Positions 26,811 through 36,703 of a stretch of 64,000 nucleotides of DNA are shown piece by piece. Origin of the DNA: Acetobacteraceae bacterium (GTDB lineage Bacteria > Pseudomonadota > Alphaproteobacteria > Acetobacterales > Acetobacteraceae); assembly GCA_024280945.1 (NCBI GenBank), contig JAMXLO010000104.1, positions 1 through 64,000 of the forward strand, in the 5' to 3' direction. The notes under the pieces were generated by a model that worked only from the letters and a program-made list of their open reading frames with translations, did no database searches and had not been told where the DNA came from. Position numbers and translations under genes: made by a program. Positions within the stretch are counted from its first letter, which is position 1; every line of letters starts with the position of its first letter.

Positions 26811-27524
26811 TCAGCATCCCAGCTTTATCGCCATATCCTCGATGTCGGTCGCCACGATGTCCCAATCCTGCTCGGCTGCATAATCGCGCTTCTGGTGTGG
26901 CCCGTACTCGGATGGCCGCGGGAAGAAGGCTGTCATAAGGCCCTGCCTGCGCGCGTTCGCCAAATCGTTGTTGTGCGCGGCAGCCATCATTACCTGCCCG
27001 GGCTCGATATCCAGCAACTTAGCCACCCCAAGATAGGTCTCCGGATCGGGCTTGAAGTGCCGGAACAGGTCCGAACCGAACACCGTGTCCCAGGGCAAGC
27101 CGGCATGCTTCGCCATGTTCGTCAGCAACGCAACATTGCCATTGGACAGCGGCCCGATGATGAACGCGCGCTTCAATCTGGTCAGGCCGGGAACCGAATC
27201 TGGCCAAGGGTTCAACCGATGCCAACCGCGGTTGATGTGCCGAAGGTCGGCCTCACTCAGGCCCTTGATACCGAACTCCGCCACCAGTTGGTCGAGCGAT
27301 CCCCGGTGCAGGCTATCGAGCGTGGCCCATGGCCGCTCCCCCTTGCGCACCCTGTCCATCGACGGGTGATACGCGGCGCGCCAGGCATCCACCAGCCCGG
27401 TCCAGTCCGCGTTGATGCCACGCTCGCGTCCGAACGTGGTCAGGTCCGCAATCAGGCTGCTGCGCCAATCCACTACCGTACCAAACGTGTCGAAAACTAT
27501 CGCAACCGGTCGCCGGTCTGTCAT
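26811..27524 (-). CDS. HAD-superfamily hydrolase, haloacid dehalogenase type II-like
   Basis: This 237-residue protein has the fold and length of type II L-2-haloacid dehalogenases. The nucleophile is D12 (VFDTFGTVVDW), then S127/N128 (PLSNGN), K158 (FKPDPETYL) and D187. Where true dehalogenases have SSNAWD, this protein reads AHNNDL (184-188), so the Ser and Asn that position the substrate carboxylate are not conserved. It may be a phosphatase or act on another substrate. It is first in the HAD / NTF2-like / GMC operon. The annotation dehalogenase should be held loosely. Confidence 0.82.
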   Translation of the reverse strand: MTDRRPVAIVFDTFGTVVDWRSSLIADLTTFGRERGINADWTGLVDAWRAAYHPSMDRVRKGERPWATLDSLHRGSLDQLVAEFGIKGLSEADLRHINRGWHRLNPWPDSVPGLTRLKRAFIIGPLSNGNVALLTNMAKHAGLPWDTVFGSDLFRHFKPDPETYLGVAKLLDIEPGQVMMAAAHNNDLANARRQGLMTAFFPRPSEYGPHQKRDYAAEQDWDIVATDIEDMAIKLGC

Positions 27525-27778
27525 GACGGTTCCTCCTGCCTTCGCGCGGTGGCCCAGACCACCTCATCCGGCCAACTGGAACTCATCGGATGCGTCAGAG
27601 CAAGGGTTCCCGGTTTCGGTTTGGCTCTAGCCGTCGCTCGCGTTCGCGAGCGTGCTGGTCGGCAACGGTCCGGCTCGCAAGGCTGTCGGCGAAATTGATC
27701 GGTTCACAAACGAACTTTGCAGCGGAACGGCCGTTGCTGAGCTGAGCGAGGCCATCCACTTCCGAGGGAACTTATCTG

Positions 27779-28066
27779 ATGACCGAAATAGTTAGGGCTC
27801 TGTTCGATACACCCGCCACGGCCGAAGCCGCCATGCGGGACCTCAAGGTGGCCCGCATACCGTCTGCGGTCATCCAGCGCGGAGGCAGCGACTCGACTCT
27901 GCGTGAAGGCAGCGATGCTATTTGGCACCGCAACGCCAGCGCCTGGCAGCGCCCAATGGTAACGGTTGCGGTGGACGAGCTGTATGCGGATGCCGTCACT
28001 GGGATCCTCAGGCAGTTCGGCCCGCTCAACATCGAAGAGCGACTGGCGCAAAGCCATCGCCGCTAG
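27779..28066 (+). CDS. small hypothetical protein resembling the general-stress 17M-like domain
   Basis: This 95-residue protein begins IVRALFDTPATAEAAMRDLK and ends VTVAVDELYADAVTGILRQF, then GPLNIEERLA. The opening strand-helix (LFDTxAxAExAxxxL) and the closing VTVxVD...IL..FGPxxIEER resemble the short alpha/beta domain found in YflT/general-stress-17M proteins. No function is implied. It is a single gene, not in an operon. The start at 27779 is the first ATG, after a weak ribosome site. Confidence 0.5.
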   Translation: MTEIVRALFDTPATAEAAMRDLKVARIPSAVIQRGGSDSTLREGSDAIWHRNASAWQRPMVTVAVDELYADAVTGILRQFGPLNIEERLAQSHRR

Positions 28067-28291
28067 CTCTTGGCAGCGTGGCAACTGGTGCACGCTCTCG
28101 GGGAGAAAACGCGCACCAGCTGGTCACCGGCGCGCGCCAGGCGAATGGCGTGCACCCCAACCATGGGTTGGGTTTCGATAGTCACTCGGAACGTATCGAA
28201 GAGCTAATTAATAGTTCGTGAGTGCAGACATAACTCACGCATCAGGACTCGCCGGCGCCGGCTCTAACGCAAATCTGACACGCCCCGCGAA

Positions 28292-28429
28292 CTACTCCTC
28301 CTTTGGCGCATCAACGGCCGCCGGCTCGACAGGCAGTTTCATGTTCGCCACGCGAGCGGCATATTCCGCCAGCTTTTCGTAGCCCATCGCGATCAGAAGC
28401 ATTTGGTGCTGCAGGCATCGATCGCCCAT
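28292..28429 (-). CDS. possible short protein (45 residues), maybe a fragment
   Basis: A minus-strand frame reads MGDRCLQHQMLLIAMGYEKL, then AEYAARVANMKLPVEPAAVD and APKEE. The helix LLxxAxxYEKLAEYAxR is common at the end of small alphaproteobacterial helical proteins of unknown function. Its natural N-terminus may be lost, since the stop just upstream is close. I call it tentatively. Confidence 0.35.
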   Translation of the reverse strand: MGDRCLQHQMLLIAMGYEKLAEYAARVANMKLPVEPAAVDAPKEE

Positions 28430-28681
28430 GCCTCGAGCGCATATTCAGGTGTTTACGGCCTGCAGCAGCCAATACTCGGGCGGTAGCGGCGCGCGTGCCA
28501 TGAGCGAGTGGTGTACTGAAAGGCGCTCTCAACGGAGGGTCGCATGCTCACGACTGACAAAGGTTTGAATTCGTACACACCTACGTGACCTGGCGGCGAT
28601 GCGAGCGATCAGAGCTTGCAAAAGCCGCGAATAAACCGCCGTGAACCCCGGTCTTCCCGGAGGTGATCCTGGAGGGTCCCG

Positions 28682-29977
28682 ATGGTCGGACGCGTTATTT
28701 TGCTTGTAGTGGCGCTCGGGGTGGCCAGCATCGAGGCCGGCGCAGTCGAGACTGCAACCGACCAGGAGCTGGTGGCGCGGGAATTGCCCGCAGTCGTCAG
28801 CATTTCCATCCTGCGCTCGCCGACCGGCGCTGCCGCCACTGGTGCTGGCGCACCGCGCGGCCGACGCTTTCTCGGATCGGGGTTCGTCCTGGATCCGGAC
28901 GGCATCATCCTTACCAATCGCCATGTCATCGCGGGCGCCAGCGACATTCTGGTCACGCTGCAGGACAACACGTTGCTGCACGGCACATTGCTGGCGCAGG
29001 CCGACGACATCGATCTGGCAATGGTCAAGGTCGACCCTGAATCCAAGCTTTCCGCTGTGCGATTCGCGGACAGCGACAGCGTGCACGTAGCGGATCGCGT
29101 ATTCGCTATCGGCAATCCGCTCGGTCTTGGCGGATCAGTGACGCGCGGGATCGTCAGCGCATTAAACCGCGATATCAGTGATACGCCCTTCGACGACTAC
29201 ATTCAGACCGATGCGGCGATCAACCACGGCAATTCCGGTGGTCCGCTATTCAACGAACGAGGCGAAGTGATCGGCATGAACACCGCGTTGTTCTCTCCGG
29301 AGGCGACCAGTGGCTCGATCGGTCTTGGCTTTGCGATTCCCGCCAACGACGTGAAATACGTGGCGAATGCGCTGCTCCGGCCTGACCGCATGCGCGCGGG
29401 CACACTCGATTTCCGCATCCAACAGGTGACACCGGAGATCGCTGATGCGCTCGACATGTCAAAGGCCGAAGGCGTCATCGTCGGTGGCACGACAGAGGGG
29501 GGTGCCGCAAGCAAATGCGGCATTGTGGCCGGCGACATCATTCTGCGGTATGGCGACCTGGCCGTGAAGGATGTGCGTGCTCTGGCACGCGCGATTGCGC
29601 GAACGCCCCCTGGCACCAAGGTCGCCCTGCGCGTTTGGCGCAACGACGAGCCGATCGTGATCGCGGCAACCGTTCAGGAGATGCCCCATGCTGCCACGCC
29701 GGCCCTTCGTCAATCGCCGACCAATGGGCCTGGCTGGCATCTGGCAAAAGGCCCGAGCGGTGTCGTCGTAACGCAGCTTGCTGACGACGGGACAGCAACG
29801 GAGGCCGGCGTAATCGTCGGCGATATCATCGTCCAGATGCATCAGGAAAGGGTCACCGATCCCGATGATGTCGAGAGGCTGGTCACCGCAGCACGACAGC
29901 GCCAGCGGCATTACGTGGCGATGCTGGTCAAGCGCGACACTGAAGGTCTGCGCTGGCTCGCGATTGGCCTCGAGTAA
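28682..29977 (+). CDS. HtrA/DegP-like periplasmic serine protease
   Basis: This 431-residue secreted protease has a signal peptide (about 1-21) and a trypsin-like domain with the triad H81 (LTNRHV), D111 (DIDLAMVK) and S185 (HGNSGGPL). Two PDZ domains follow (about 245-330 and 350-425). It should act in the periplasm on misfolded proteins. It is slightly shorter than Do/DegQ (about 450-480), mainly in the N-terminal loop. It is convergent with the AsmA-like gene, 80 nt apart. Confidence 0.9.
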   Translation: MVGRVILLVVALGVASIEAGAVETATDQELVARELPAVVSISILRSPTGAAATGAGAPRGRRFLGSGFVLDPDGIILTNRHVIAGASDILVTLQDNTLLHGTLLAQADDIDLAMVKVDPESKLSAVRFADSDSVHVADRVFAIGNPLGLGGSVTRGIVSALNRDISDTPFDDYIQTDAAINHGNSGGPLFNERGEVIGMNTALFSPEATSGSIGLGFAIPANDVKYVANALLRPDRMRAGTLDFRIQQVTPEIADALDMSKAEGVIVGGTTEGGAASKCGIVAGDIILRYGDLAVKDVRALARAIARTPPGTKVALRVWRNDEPIVIAATVQEMPHAATPALRQSPTNGPGWHLAKGPSGVVVTQLADDGTATEAGVIVGDIIVQMHQERVTDPDDVERLVTAARQRQRHYVAMLVKRDTEGLRWLAIGLE

Positions 29978-30057
29978 CGGCGATGGCGGCAGCCGTAGGT
30001 CCGACGCTCCCAAACCTCGCGCCAAGTCCACCTTGGCGCTGGGCTCTGAAATCAACG

Positions 30058-33000
30058 TTAGAAGATGCCGAATAGTCCGCGCAGAAACCCTGGCGTGAGA
30101 GCAGTGAGCGGATTGACGGAGACCTGCGGGTCTTCGATCGGACCGCGCACCGTGTAGCTTGCAGCAAACAGGCCGCCGCCGCGTTCCGGGCTGAACAATC
30201 TACCCACCAGCGGTACGTTGCCAAGCAATGAATTGAAGAAATACGCCGGCACGATGGTGCCCTGCATATCGAGCCGCTGAATATCCAGGTTCGCTCGCCC
30301 CTTCGCGGTCAACCCGAGCGAGGAACTGAACGCGCGCGCATCTGTCAGGTCCAAAGCGTCCTCGGTCAGCCGAAATGGTGCCACGAGACGCGTGAAGCCC
30401 AGGCCCGGCCCTTGCACCAGTTCAACCAACCCATAGAGCGTCATCGCTTGCAGCAGTCTGCCGAGGGCGGGCGCATCACGAACCCGGAAATTTTCGATGT
30501 CTGCCGTTCCTGCCAATGGCCGACCGGGCTGGGCGTCGTCATACTCCGCCTGCACCGACAGCTTGCCGCCCTGCATGCTTCGCAGATAGTCGAGGCCGCG
30601 CAGCAGCTCGCCGGCATCGTCGGCGCTGACAGTGACTTGTCGTCTCCCACCGTTGGGAACAATGTGCGCGGCAAACGTCCCGTGTCCGGTGCGTCCGTCC
30701 AGGTTCAGCCGCTGCAGTATGCGACCGTCGTCTTCGGCATGCAGGGTCACATTGCTGGCTGTAGCGCCGGCCGCCAGCAGGACCCGATCAAACTTTGCAT
30801 CAACGATCCACGGCGGCCCAGATGGCGGCTCCGGTTTCGGTCCTTGTGCTGGCTGTGGGGGGGTCTTGCGGCCAAGCCGCGGCCCAAGATCCAGCGCCTG
30901 TCCGGTGACGTGACCCTTGATTTGGCCGGTCGCAGGCAGGCTGATGGTCGCCTGTGCGGCCGTTCGACCAAGCACCAGTTGGTCCACACGCACTGAGGCG
31001 ACTCTGCCACTGATGACCTCGGCACGCCCGCGCAGCACAAGTCCGTCCCCGTCCATCTGTACCGCGTCAATGCCAGTAAGCTGATCGTGGTTCAGCAGCA
31101 ATCGCGCCGACGCCTTCGCCGAAGTGTCACGTGGCTTGCGCCATTCCAGCGCACTGACTGTCAGTTCCGCTGCGGTCAGGTCGGCGCTAACGGCGACGTC
31201 GCCCTGGCCACTCCGACGTTCGGTCAGCACTGCCTGTAGCTGAGTCATGCCACTCAACAGCGGGGTGGCATCCAGCCCGGCCGCCGCGAGTTGTCGAGCA
31301 TCCGCCTGTCCTGAGATGGTAGCGCTCTGCACCACTTGCGTCGGCGGCCCAACCCGAAAGTCCAGCGCAGCATCCAGCTTTGCTGGAATCGCCGCCAGAA
31401 GCGCGCGGCCGTTTACCTTCATTCCGTCGTTGTTCGCTGTCAGGTCCAGCGTGCCCTGGTCGAGGTCGCGTCCGGCAATGAGCCGGCTCACATGCACGCC
31501 GTCCAGCCGCGCCTGCACCTGCACAGGTATGTCATCCATCGTGACACTGTCTTCCAACGGCACGCTCAATCGGAGCTTGACCGCGACCTGACCCGCCGGG
31601 TTGTTCAGCTCGATCGGATGGCGGTCGAGCAATTGCAGCCGGGGCTCACGTAGCAGTGCCAGTGAATCGGCCAGCGTTCCAGTGATGTCGGCCTCGATAA
31701 CCCCCAATTGGTGCGACCGCATGAGGCCAGTGATCCGCATGTTGCCGCCGCGGATCTGCAGGCCGCCGACGCTGCTTTCCCTCTGATTGCGCAGGCGCTG
31801 GCGTCCCCCGGTCACGATGATGTCCAAGGTATCGGGGTCGACGATGCGCAATTGTGCCTTGCCATTGTCTATCGGCGGCACGGGTCGTAGCCAGTGCACC
31901 TGAAGGCGTTCGCCGTCGAGCTCGCCCGTGGCGCGGGTCAGCTCGATTGCGGACAAATCAGACGAGGCCACAATCCCAAGATCGACATGACCGTTGCGCG
32001 CCATGCCGACTGGTATGTTGCTGATCAGCCAATGCCGTGCGCCGCGATCGGTGCCTTCCGGCCAGAGCCGCGGCAAATCGGCAAAGTCAACCTGATCGAC
32101 ATCTGCAGATATCGCTGCAGATATCTGACTTGCGTCGCGCTGCATCGTTCCGCGTGCTTCAACCCGGGTCGTTGGTCCACCTTCGTGACCACGCAGGTCC
32201 ACCTGAGCTGTCTCGAGCTTCACTGCATCCGGCGTCCCGGATGCGACCAACGCCGCGTTGAGGATAGGAATCTCGCCGGCGCCGACATGCACCTGCCCAG
32301 CGCCAGATCGCAGGCTGATACGGGCGGAGTGGAGTGACAACGTGCTATCCAGGTCGAGAGTCGCCTCGCCTCCGACTGGGGCCTCGAGCGCGGCCAGAGG
32401 AGCGAGCGAAGGCGCGACGTGGGCTATCGCGCTTGGGATGATCGGCGACAACCTCACCCGCATCTGGGTTTCCTTGCCGCCCGGCTGAAGGCTCGCCGAC
32501 ATCGTCACATGCGTCTGCTGGTCGCCGACGGCCAAAGCAAGATCGGCAGTCCCATCGACTCCGCCCTGCGGATGCCGGATCAGATCGATTTCCGCATGTG
32601 GTGCTCGCCAGGTCACCCCCAACCGCCGATCGATCACGCTCACTGTCGCGTCGTGCACGCGCACAACGCGCAACTGACCCAGCAGCGGCTCGAGGCCTCG
32701 GGTCCGATCATTTCTCGGCGGTTTGGCCAATTCGGCAAGAAGGTCTGCCAACGGTGTGGCATGGGCCCAAGTGGAGGGTTCCGGGGCTGGTTCGGGGTTA
32801 TCGGTCGCCTCTGCGGCGCCGCCGAGATCAAGACTGATCGTGCCGTCCGCAGACCGAACAACGCCGAGCCGAGGCGAATCCAACGTCACCGCGCGTGGCA
32901 CCAGGCGCAGGAACAGCAACTCGTACATCGACAGCGATACCTCAGCGCGCGGAATGCTTAGCCGTCGCTGGCCCGTCTGATCGGTCACCGTCACGTCGGT

Positions 33001-33237
33001 CAGGCGTAGATCGAGCGGCCGATCCACACCCATGCGGAACCCTTCCCAGGCGAGCGCTGCAGAGCCGATACTCAGCCTGGTCGTGCTACCTTCGGCGTTG
33101 GCAGCAGCTTCCAGCCGACCGGTGAACCAGTCGAGATCCATAGGCCCCTTCGACAGGCGCCAGGCGATCGCGCCAATCCCGACCCCGCCCAATATCCCGA
33201 CCGTGATCGCCAGGGTGACCAGCCAGTGCACCACCAT
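30058..33237 (-). CDS. AsmA/YhdP-like large envelope protein
   Basis: The start is set at Met 33237 (MVVHWLVTLAITVGILGGVG), which places a single N-terminal membrane helix at residues 4-24; the longer open frame upstream reads as antisense of glnE. The 1059-residue product has a long repetitive beta-rich body of the DUF3971/AsmA_2 type and the typical end (GLVELVQGPGLGF, YFFNSLLGNVPLVGRLF, YTVRGPIEDPQVSVNPLTAL). Such proteins bridge the inner and outer membranes and are implicated in phospholipid transport. It diverges from glnE with only 56 nt between them. Confidence 0.88.
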   Translation of the reverse strand: MVVHWLVTLAITVGILGGVGIGAIAWRLSKGPMDLDWFTGRLEAAANAEGSTTRLSIGSAALAWEGFRMGVDRPLDLRLTDVTVTDQTGQRRLSIPRAEVSLSMYELLFLRLVPRAVTLDSPRLGVVRSADGTISLDLGGAAEATDNPEPAPEPSTWAHATPLADLLAELAKPPRNDRTRGLEPLLGQLRVVRVHDATVSVIDRRLGVTWRAPHAEIDLIRHPQGGVDGTADLALAVGDQQTHVTMSASLQPGGKETQMRVRLSPIIPSAIAHVAPSLAPLAALEAPVGGEATLDLDSTLSLHSARISLRSGAGQVHVGAGEIPILNAALVASGTPDAVKLETAQVDLRGHEGGPTTRVEARGTMQRDASQISAAISADVDQVDFADLPRLWPEGTDRGARHWLISNIPVGMARNGHVDLGIVASSDLSAIELTRATGELDGERLQVHWLRPVPPIDNGKAQLRIVDPDTLDIIVTGGRQRLRNQRESSVGGLQIRGGNMRITGLMRSHQLGVIEADITGTLADSLALLREPRLQLLDRHPIELNNPAGQVAVKLRLSVPLEDSVTMDDIPVQVQARLDGVHVSRLIAGRDLDQGTLDLTANNDGMKVNGRALLAAIPAKLDAALDFRVGPPTQVVQSATISGQADARQLAAAGLDATPLLSGMTQLQAVLTERRSGQGDVAVSADLTAAELTVSALEWRKPRDTSAKASARLLLNHDQLTGIDAVQMDGDGLVLRGRAEVISGRVASVRVDQLVLGRTAAQATISLPATGQIKGHVTGQALDLGPRLGRKTPPQPAQGPKPEPPSGPPWIVDAKFDRVLLAAGATASNVTLHAEDDGRILQRLNLDGRTGHGTFAAHIVPNGGRRQVTVSADDAGELLRGLDYLRSMQGGKLSVQAEYDDAQPGRPLAGTADIENFRVRDAPALGRLLQAMTLYGLVELVQGPGLGFTRLVAPFRLTEDALDLTDARAFSSSLGLTAKGRANLDIQRLDMQGTIVPAYFFNSLLGNVPLVGRLFSPERGGGLFAASYTVRGPIEDPQVSVNPLTALTPGFLRGLFGIF

Positions 33238-33293
33238 GCCGCATGCGAGTGCGGCTTGACCCGGAAGACGCCTCACGCCCAGCCTTTCTGCAC

Positions 33294-36239
33294 ATGAACG
33301 ATACAGAATTCCGCCTGCCAACGATCTGGCCGACACCTTACGATGCGGCTGCCGCCGAGCGCCTGATGGAGCGCTTTGCCAGTCTTGGCCGCACCGAGGC
33401 ACGGCTGGCGGCGCGACCCGCCGCCGCCGCGTTGCTGCGTGCGCTGGGAGGCAACAGTCCCTTCCTTTCTGACCTCGCGGTACGTGAGGCCGCCAGCCTG
33501 CGCGCCCTGGTGACCGTCGGTCCGGATGCCGTCGTTTCCGCCGCCATGATGGAGTTGGCGGCATTGCCACCGACGACCCGCCGCGATCGGGTGGCTGCTG
33601 CGACGCGACGCGCCAAGCGGATCATCGCGCTGACGACCGGCGTCGCCGATATCGGCAACATCTGGCCGCTGGAGCGCGTGACCGCCGCGATGAGCGACTT
33701 GGCGGAAGCCGCACTGTCGCTGGCCATGGCACATTTGCTGCGGAGCGCCCACGAGGCGGACGAGTTGCACCTGCCAGACCCCTCGGATCCGGCACGCGGC
33801 TGCGGGTTCACGGTCCTCGGCATGGGAAAGCTCGGTGCCCGTGAACTGAATTATTCCTCCGATGTGGACCTCGTCCTGCTCTACGACCCCGCCGCCTCAA
33901 TATACACAGAAGCCACCGCTGGCGATGCGATGGGCGTCTTCACGTCGCGGATGGCTCGCGGGCTTGTGGCATTGATGGAGGTACGCGACGCCGACGGCTA
34001 TGTGTTCCGAACCGATTTGCGCCTGCGGCCCGATCCTTCGGTAACGCCGCCCGCGGTCGCGCTGCCGGCAGCAATCACCTACTACGAGAGCATGGGACAG
34101 AACTGGGAGCGCGCAGCGATGATCAAGGCGCGCCCCGTTGCCGGCGACCTCGCTCTTGGCGCCAGCTTCCTCGAGGCGATCCGGCCTTTTGTCTGGCGGC
34201 GCGGCCTGGACTTCGCCGCTGTTGCCGACATTCACGCGATGAAGCGGCGCATCGACCAGCACAAGGGAGGCTCGCTGAATGACGGCAGCGACGTGGCGGC
34301 GCGCATTGCCGGCCACAACGTGAAGCTCGGCGAGGGTGGCATACGCGAGATCGAGTTCCTGGCGCAGACCTTGCAGTTGGTTTGGGGTGGACGCGATCCA
34401 ACGCTGCGCGTGCCGACCACTCTGGCAGCCTTGCGCGCACTCGCACGCGCCGGTCATGTCCCGCGTACTGCAGCGCGCGAGCTGGGTGGCGCCTATCGCT
34501 TCCTCCGACGTGTCGAGCATCGGTTGCAAATGATTGGCGACAGGCAGACCCACGAACTGCCGCAACGACCCGAGGACCTCGCGCGTTTTGCCACCTTCAT
34601 GGGTTATTCCCAAGTAGGCACATTCGCCGACGAATTGCTGCACCACCTGCAGCAGGTTCGGGCACACTACGCAGACGTGTTCGACCTTGTCCCGGAGCTC
34701 CTGACACCAGCGGACTCGGGATTGGAACTGGATTTTTCCGGGGTGGATGCGGCTCCCGAAGCGACCGCGACTGCATTGCGGACAATGGGATTCGAAAATT
34801 CGCAACGCATCGTCGCTGCAGTGCGCGGTTGGCAGGCAGGGCATGTGCGCGCATTGCGCTCGGCGCGTGCCCGCGAGCTGCTGGCGCAGCTGCTGCCACG
34901 GATGCTGGCCGCGCTGGCAGCTCAGCCGCAACCGGACACGGTATTCAACCGCTTCGACGCGTTTTTGGCGCGCCAGCCTGCCGGCATTCAGCTCTTGTCA
35001 CTTTTTCAACGCAACCCGGCGCTATTGAACCGAGTGGCCTCCGTATTGGGCGCATCGTCTTCACTGGCGAACCACCTGGCCAGCCATCCGGCCGCGCTGG
35101 ACAGATTGCTGAGCCCGGAAGAGAACCCGAACCCGAGCCGGTTGCTGCGATCCCGGCTGCGTGATGCGCGACTTCTGGAGGACGTCATCGAGATCACCCG
35201 CCGCACGGTGCGCGAAGAAGACTTCTCCATCTCTGTCGCCACCATGGAGGGTCGGATGGACACCGACACGGCTGGCTTGCGTCGGACAGGAGTCGCCGAT
35301 GCTGCATTAAGCTCGCTGCTGTCGCCGGTGCTGACCGACTTCGGCCGAAGGTTCGGCCGCGTGCGTGGCGGGTCCATGGCCGTGGTGGCGCTGGGCAAGG
35401 CAGGCGGCCGCGAGATGATGGCCGGTTCCGACCTCGACCTGATGCTGATCTACGATCATCCGGACGATATCATGGAAAGCCGCGGCACCCGGCGCCTGCC
35501 GGTCAGCCAATGGTTCGTGCGCGCCTGTCATTCCTACATCGCGGCGGTGACCGCGCCGGGTGCAGATGGTCCATTGTACGAGGTCGACATGCGGCTGCGC
35601 CCATCAGGCAACAAGGGTCCGGTCGCCGTATCGCTCGGTGCATTCCGCCGATACCACGCGGAATCGGCATGGACATGGGAGCGCATGGCATTGACCCGCG
35701 CCCGCGTGGTGGCCGGTCCACCGGCTCTGCGCAGCCGGATCGAGAACGCGATCGCCGAAGCACTGCAGCGCTCCGGCGCTGCCAACCGCATCCGTGCTGA
35801 CGCAGCTTCGATGCGCGGCCGGATGATGCGCGATCTGCCGCCCGAAGGCCCGTGGGATGTAAAGTTGCGTGCCGGTGGTCAGATCGAGGTCGAGTTCATC
35901 GCCCAGGTGCTGCAACTGATATACGCGGATGAATCGCTCGAATTGTGCTCGCCGACCACGCGGGTCGCGCTGGAAAGGCTGGCCAAGGCGGGGAAACTGG
36001 AAGCCGAAGACGCGGCTTTGCTGATGCGCGCCGATCATCTCTGGCGCACGGTCCAGGGCATGCTGCGTATCACCGTCGGGCGCAGTGCGCGCGAGGCTCT
36101 GCCGGACGCGTCGGGGCAGGCGCTGCTACGCGCGGTCGGGTCGGCAGTTGACTTGAGCGCATTACGGACAACGATGGATCACATGGCGCAACAGGTTCGC
36201 GCCGCCTTCGTCAGGTATGTCGGGGAGGTCCACGCATGA
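33294..36239 (+). CDS. glnE: bifunctional glutamine synthetase adenylyltransferase/adenylyl-removing enzyme
   Basis: The start at ATG 33294 gives 981 residues, typical for GlnE. It has two nucleotidyltransferase modules: an N-terminal one (GMGKLGARELNYSSDVDLVL, for adenylyl removal) and a C-terminal one (LGKAGGREMMAGSDLDLMLI, for adenylylation). Each is followed by its GlnD-PII-type helical region (EGGIREIEFLAQTLQLVWGG and GGQIEVEFIAQVLQLIYAD). It adjusts glutamine synthetase activity to nitrogen status. Its stop overlaps the start of bcp (ATGA), so the two are translated together. Confidence 0.97.
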   Translation: MNDTEFRLPTIWPTPYDAAAAERLMERFASLGRTEARLAARPAAAALLRALGGNSPFLSDLAVREAASLRALVTVGPDAVVSAAMMELAALPPTTRRDRVAAATRRAKRIIALTTGVADIGNIWPLERVTAAMSDLAEAALSLAMAHLLRSAHEADELHLPDPSDPARGCGFTVLGMGKLGARELNYSSDVDLVLLYDPAASIYTEATAGDAMGVFTSRMARGLVALMEVRDADGYVFRTDLRLRPDPSVTPPAVALPAAITYYESMGQNWERAAMIKARPVAGDLALGASFLEAIRPFVWRRGLDFAAVADIHAMKRRIDQHKGGSLNDGSDVAARIAGHNVKLGEGGIREIEFLAQTLQLVWGGRDPTLRVPTTLAALRALARAGHVPRTAARELGGAYRFLRRVEHRLQMIGDRQTHELPQRPEDLARFATFMGYSQVGTFADELLHHLQQVRAHYADVFDLVPELLTPADSGLELDFSGVDAAPEATATALRTMGFENSQRIVAAVRGWQAGHVRALRSARARELLAQLLPRMLAALAAQPQPDTVFNRFDAFLARQPAGIQLLSLFQRNPALLNRVASVLGASSSLANHLASHPAALDRLLSPEENPNPSRLLRSRLRDARLLEDVIEITRRTVREEDFSISVATMEGRMDTDTAGLRRTGVADAALSSLLSPVLTDFGRRFGRVRGGSMAVVALGKAGGREMMAGSDLDLMLIYDHPDDIMESRGTRRLPVSQWFVRACHSYIAAVTAPGADGPLYEVDMRLRPSGNKGPVAVSLGAFRRYHAESAWTWERMALTRARVVAGPPALRSRIENAIAEALQRSGAANRIRADAASMRGRMMRDLPPEGPWDVKLRAGGQIEVEFIAQVLQLIYADESLELCSPTTRVALERLAKAGKLEAEDAALLMRADHLWRTVQGMLRITVGRSAREALPDASGQALLRAVGSAVDLSALRTTMDHMAQQVRAAFVRYVGEVHA

Positions 36240-36703
36240 GTGTTCAGGAAGGTGACGTCGCACCTGACTTCGAAATGCCGGCGAGCGGGGGACGCACGGT
36301 CAGCAAGCGCTCGCTGAAGGGTAAGCCGTTCCTGCTGTATTTCTATCCGAAGGCGGACACACCGGGTTGCACAAAGGAGGCATGTGCCTTCCAGGAAGCA
36401 CTGCCCCAGCTCGGCAAGATCGGCATCGACGTGATCGGGGTCTCTCCTGACAAGATGAAGCCGATCGAACGCTTTGCTGAGAAGTACAAACTGACATTCC
36501 CGCTGGCATCGGACGAGTCGCATGCGGTTGCGGAGAAGTATGGCACGTGGGTCGAGAAGTCGATGTACGGCCGCAAGTATATGGGCATGGAGCGCAGCAC
36601 GTTTTTGATCGACAAGGCGGGAAGAATCGCCAGGGTGTGGCGCAAGGTCAGTGTCACGGGTCACGCTGCCGATGTGCTGGAGGCCGCGCAGCGACTGAAG
36701 TGA
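36236..36703 (+). CDS. bcp: thioredoxin-dependent peroxiredoxin (Bcp/PrxQ)
   Basis: This 155-residue peroxiredoxin reduces hydroperoxides using thioredoxin. The peroxidatic C45 and resolving C50 sit in YPKADTPGCTKEACAF, the classical five-residue spacing of the alpha-type PrxQ. The C-terminal R in MGMERSTFLID completes the active site. It overlaps glnE by 4 nt. Coupling of a nitrogen regulator with a peroxiredoxin is a recurring alphaproteobacterial arrangement as I recall it, and no functional link is known to me. Confidence 0.95.
   Translation: MSVQEGDVAPDFEMPASGGRTVSKRSLKGKPFLLYFYPKADTPGCTKEACAFQEALPQLGKIGIDVIGVSPDKMKPIERFAEKYKLTFPLASDESHAVAEKYGTWVEKSMYGRKYMGMERSTFLIDKAGRIARVWRKVSVTGHAADVLEAAQRLK

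Noticed and set aside
27636-27651. Short palindrome GCTCGCG-TT-CGCGAGC
   Set aside because: Two-nt loop and GC-rich background make chance likely; no gene context supports a function.
26499-27698. 399-codon plus-strand frame opposite the NTF2-like and HAD genes
   Set aside because: Shadow frame, rich in Arg/Pro/His; both minus-strand genes are well supported.
28085-28119. Inverted repeat CTGGTGC/GCACCAG after the small stress-like gene
   Set aside because: Seven-bp arms in GC-rich sequence with a long loop and no T tract are too weak to call a terminator.
33897-34931. 344-codon minus-strand frame within glnE
   Set aside because: It lies entirely opposite glnE, which has clear nucleotidyltransferase motifs; no domain is readable in the antisense frame.
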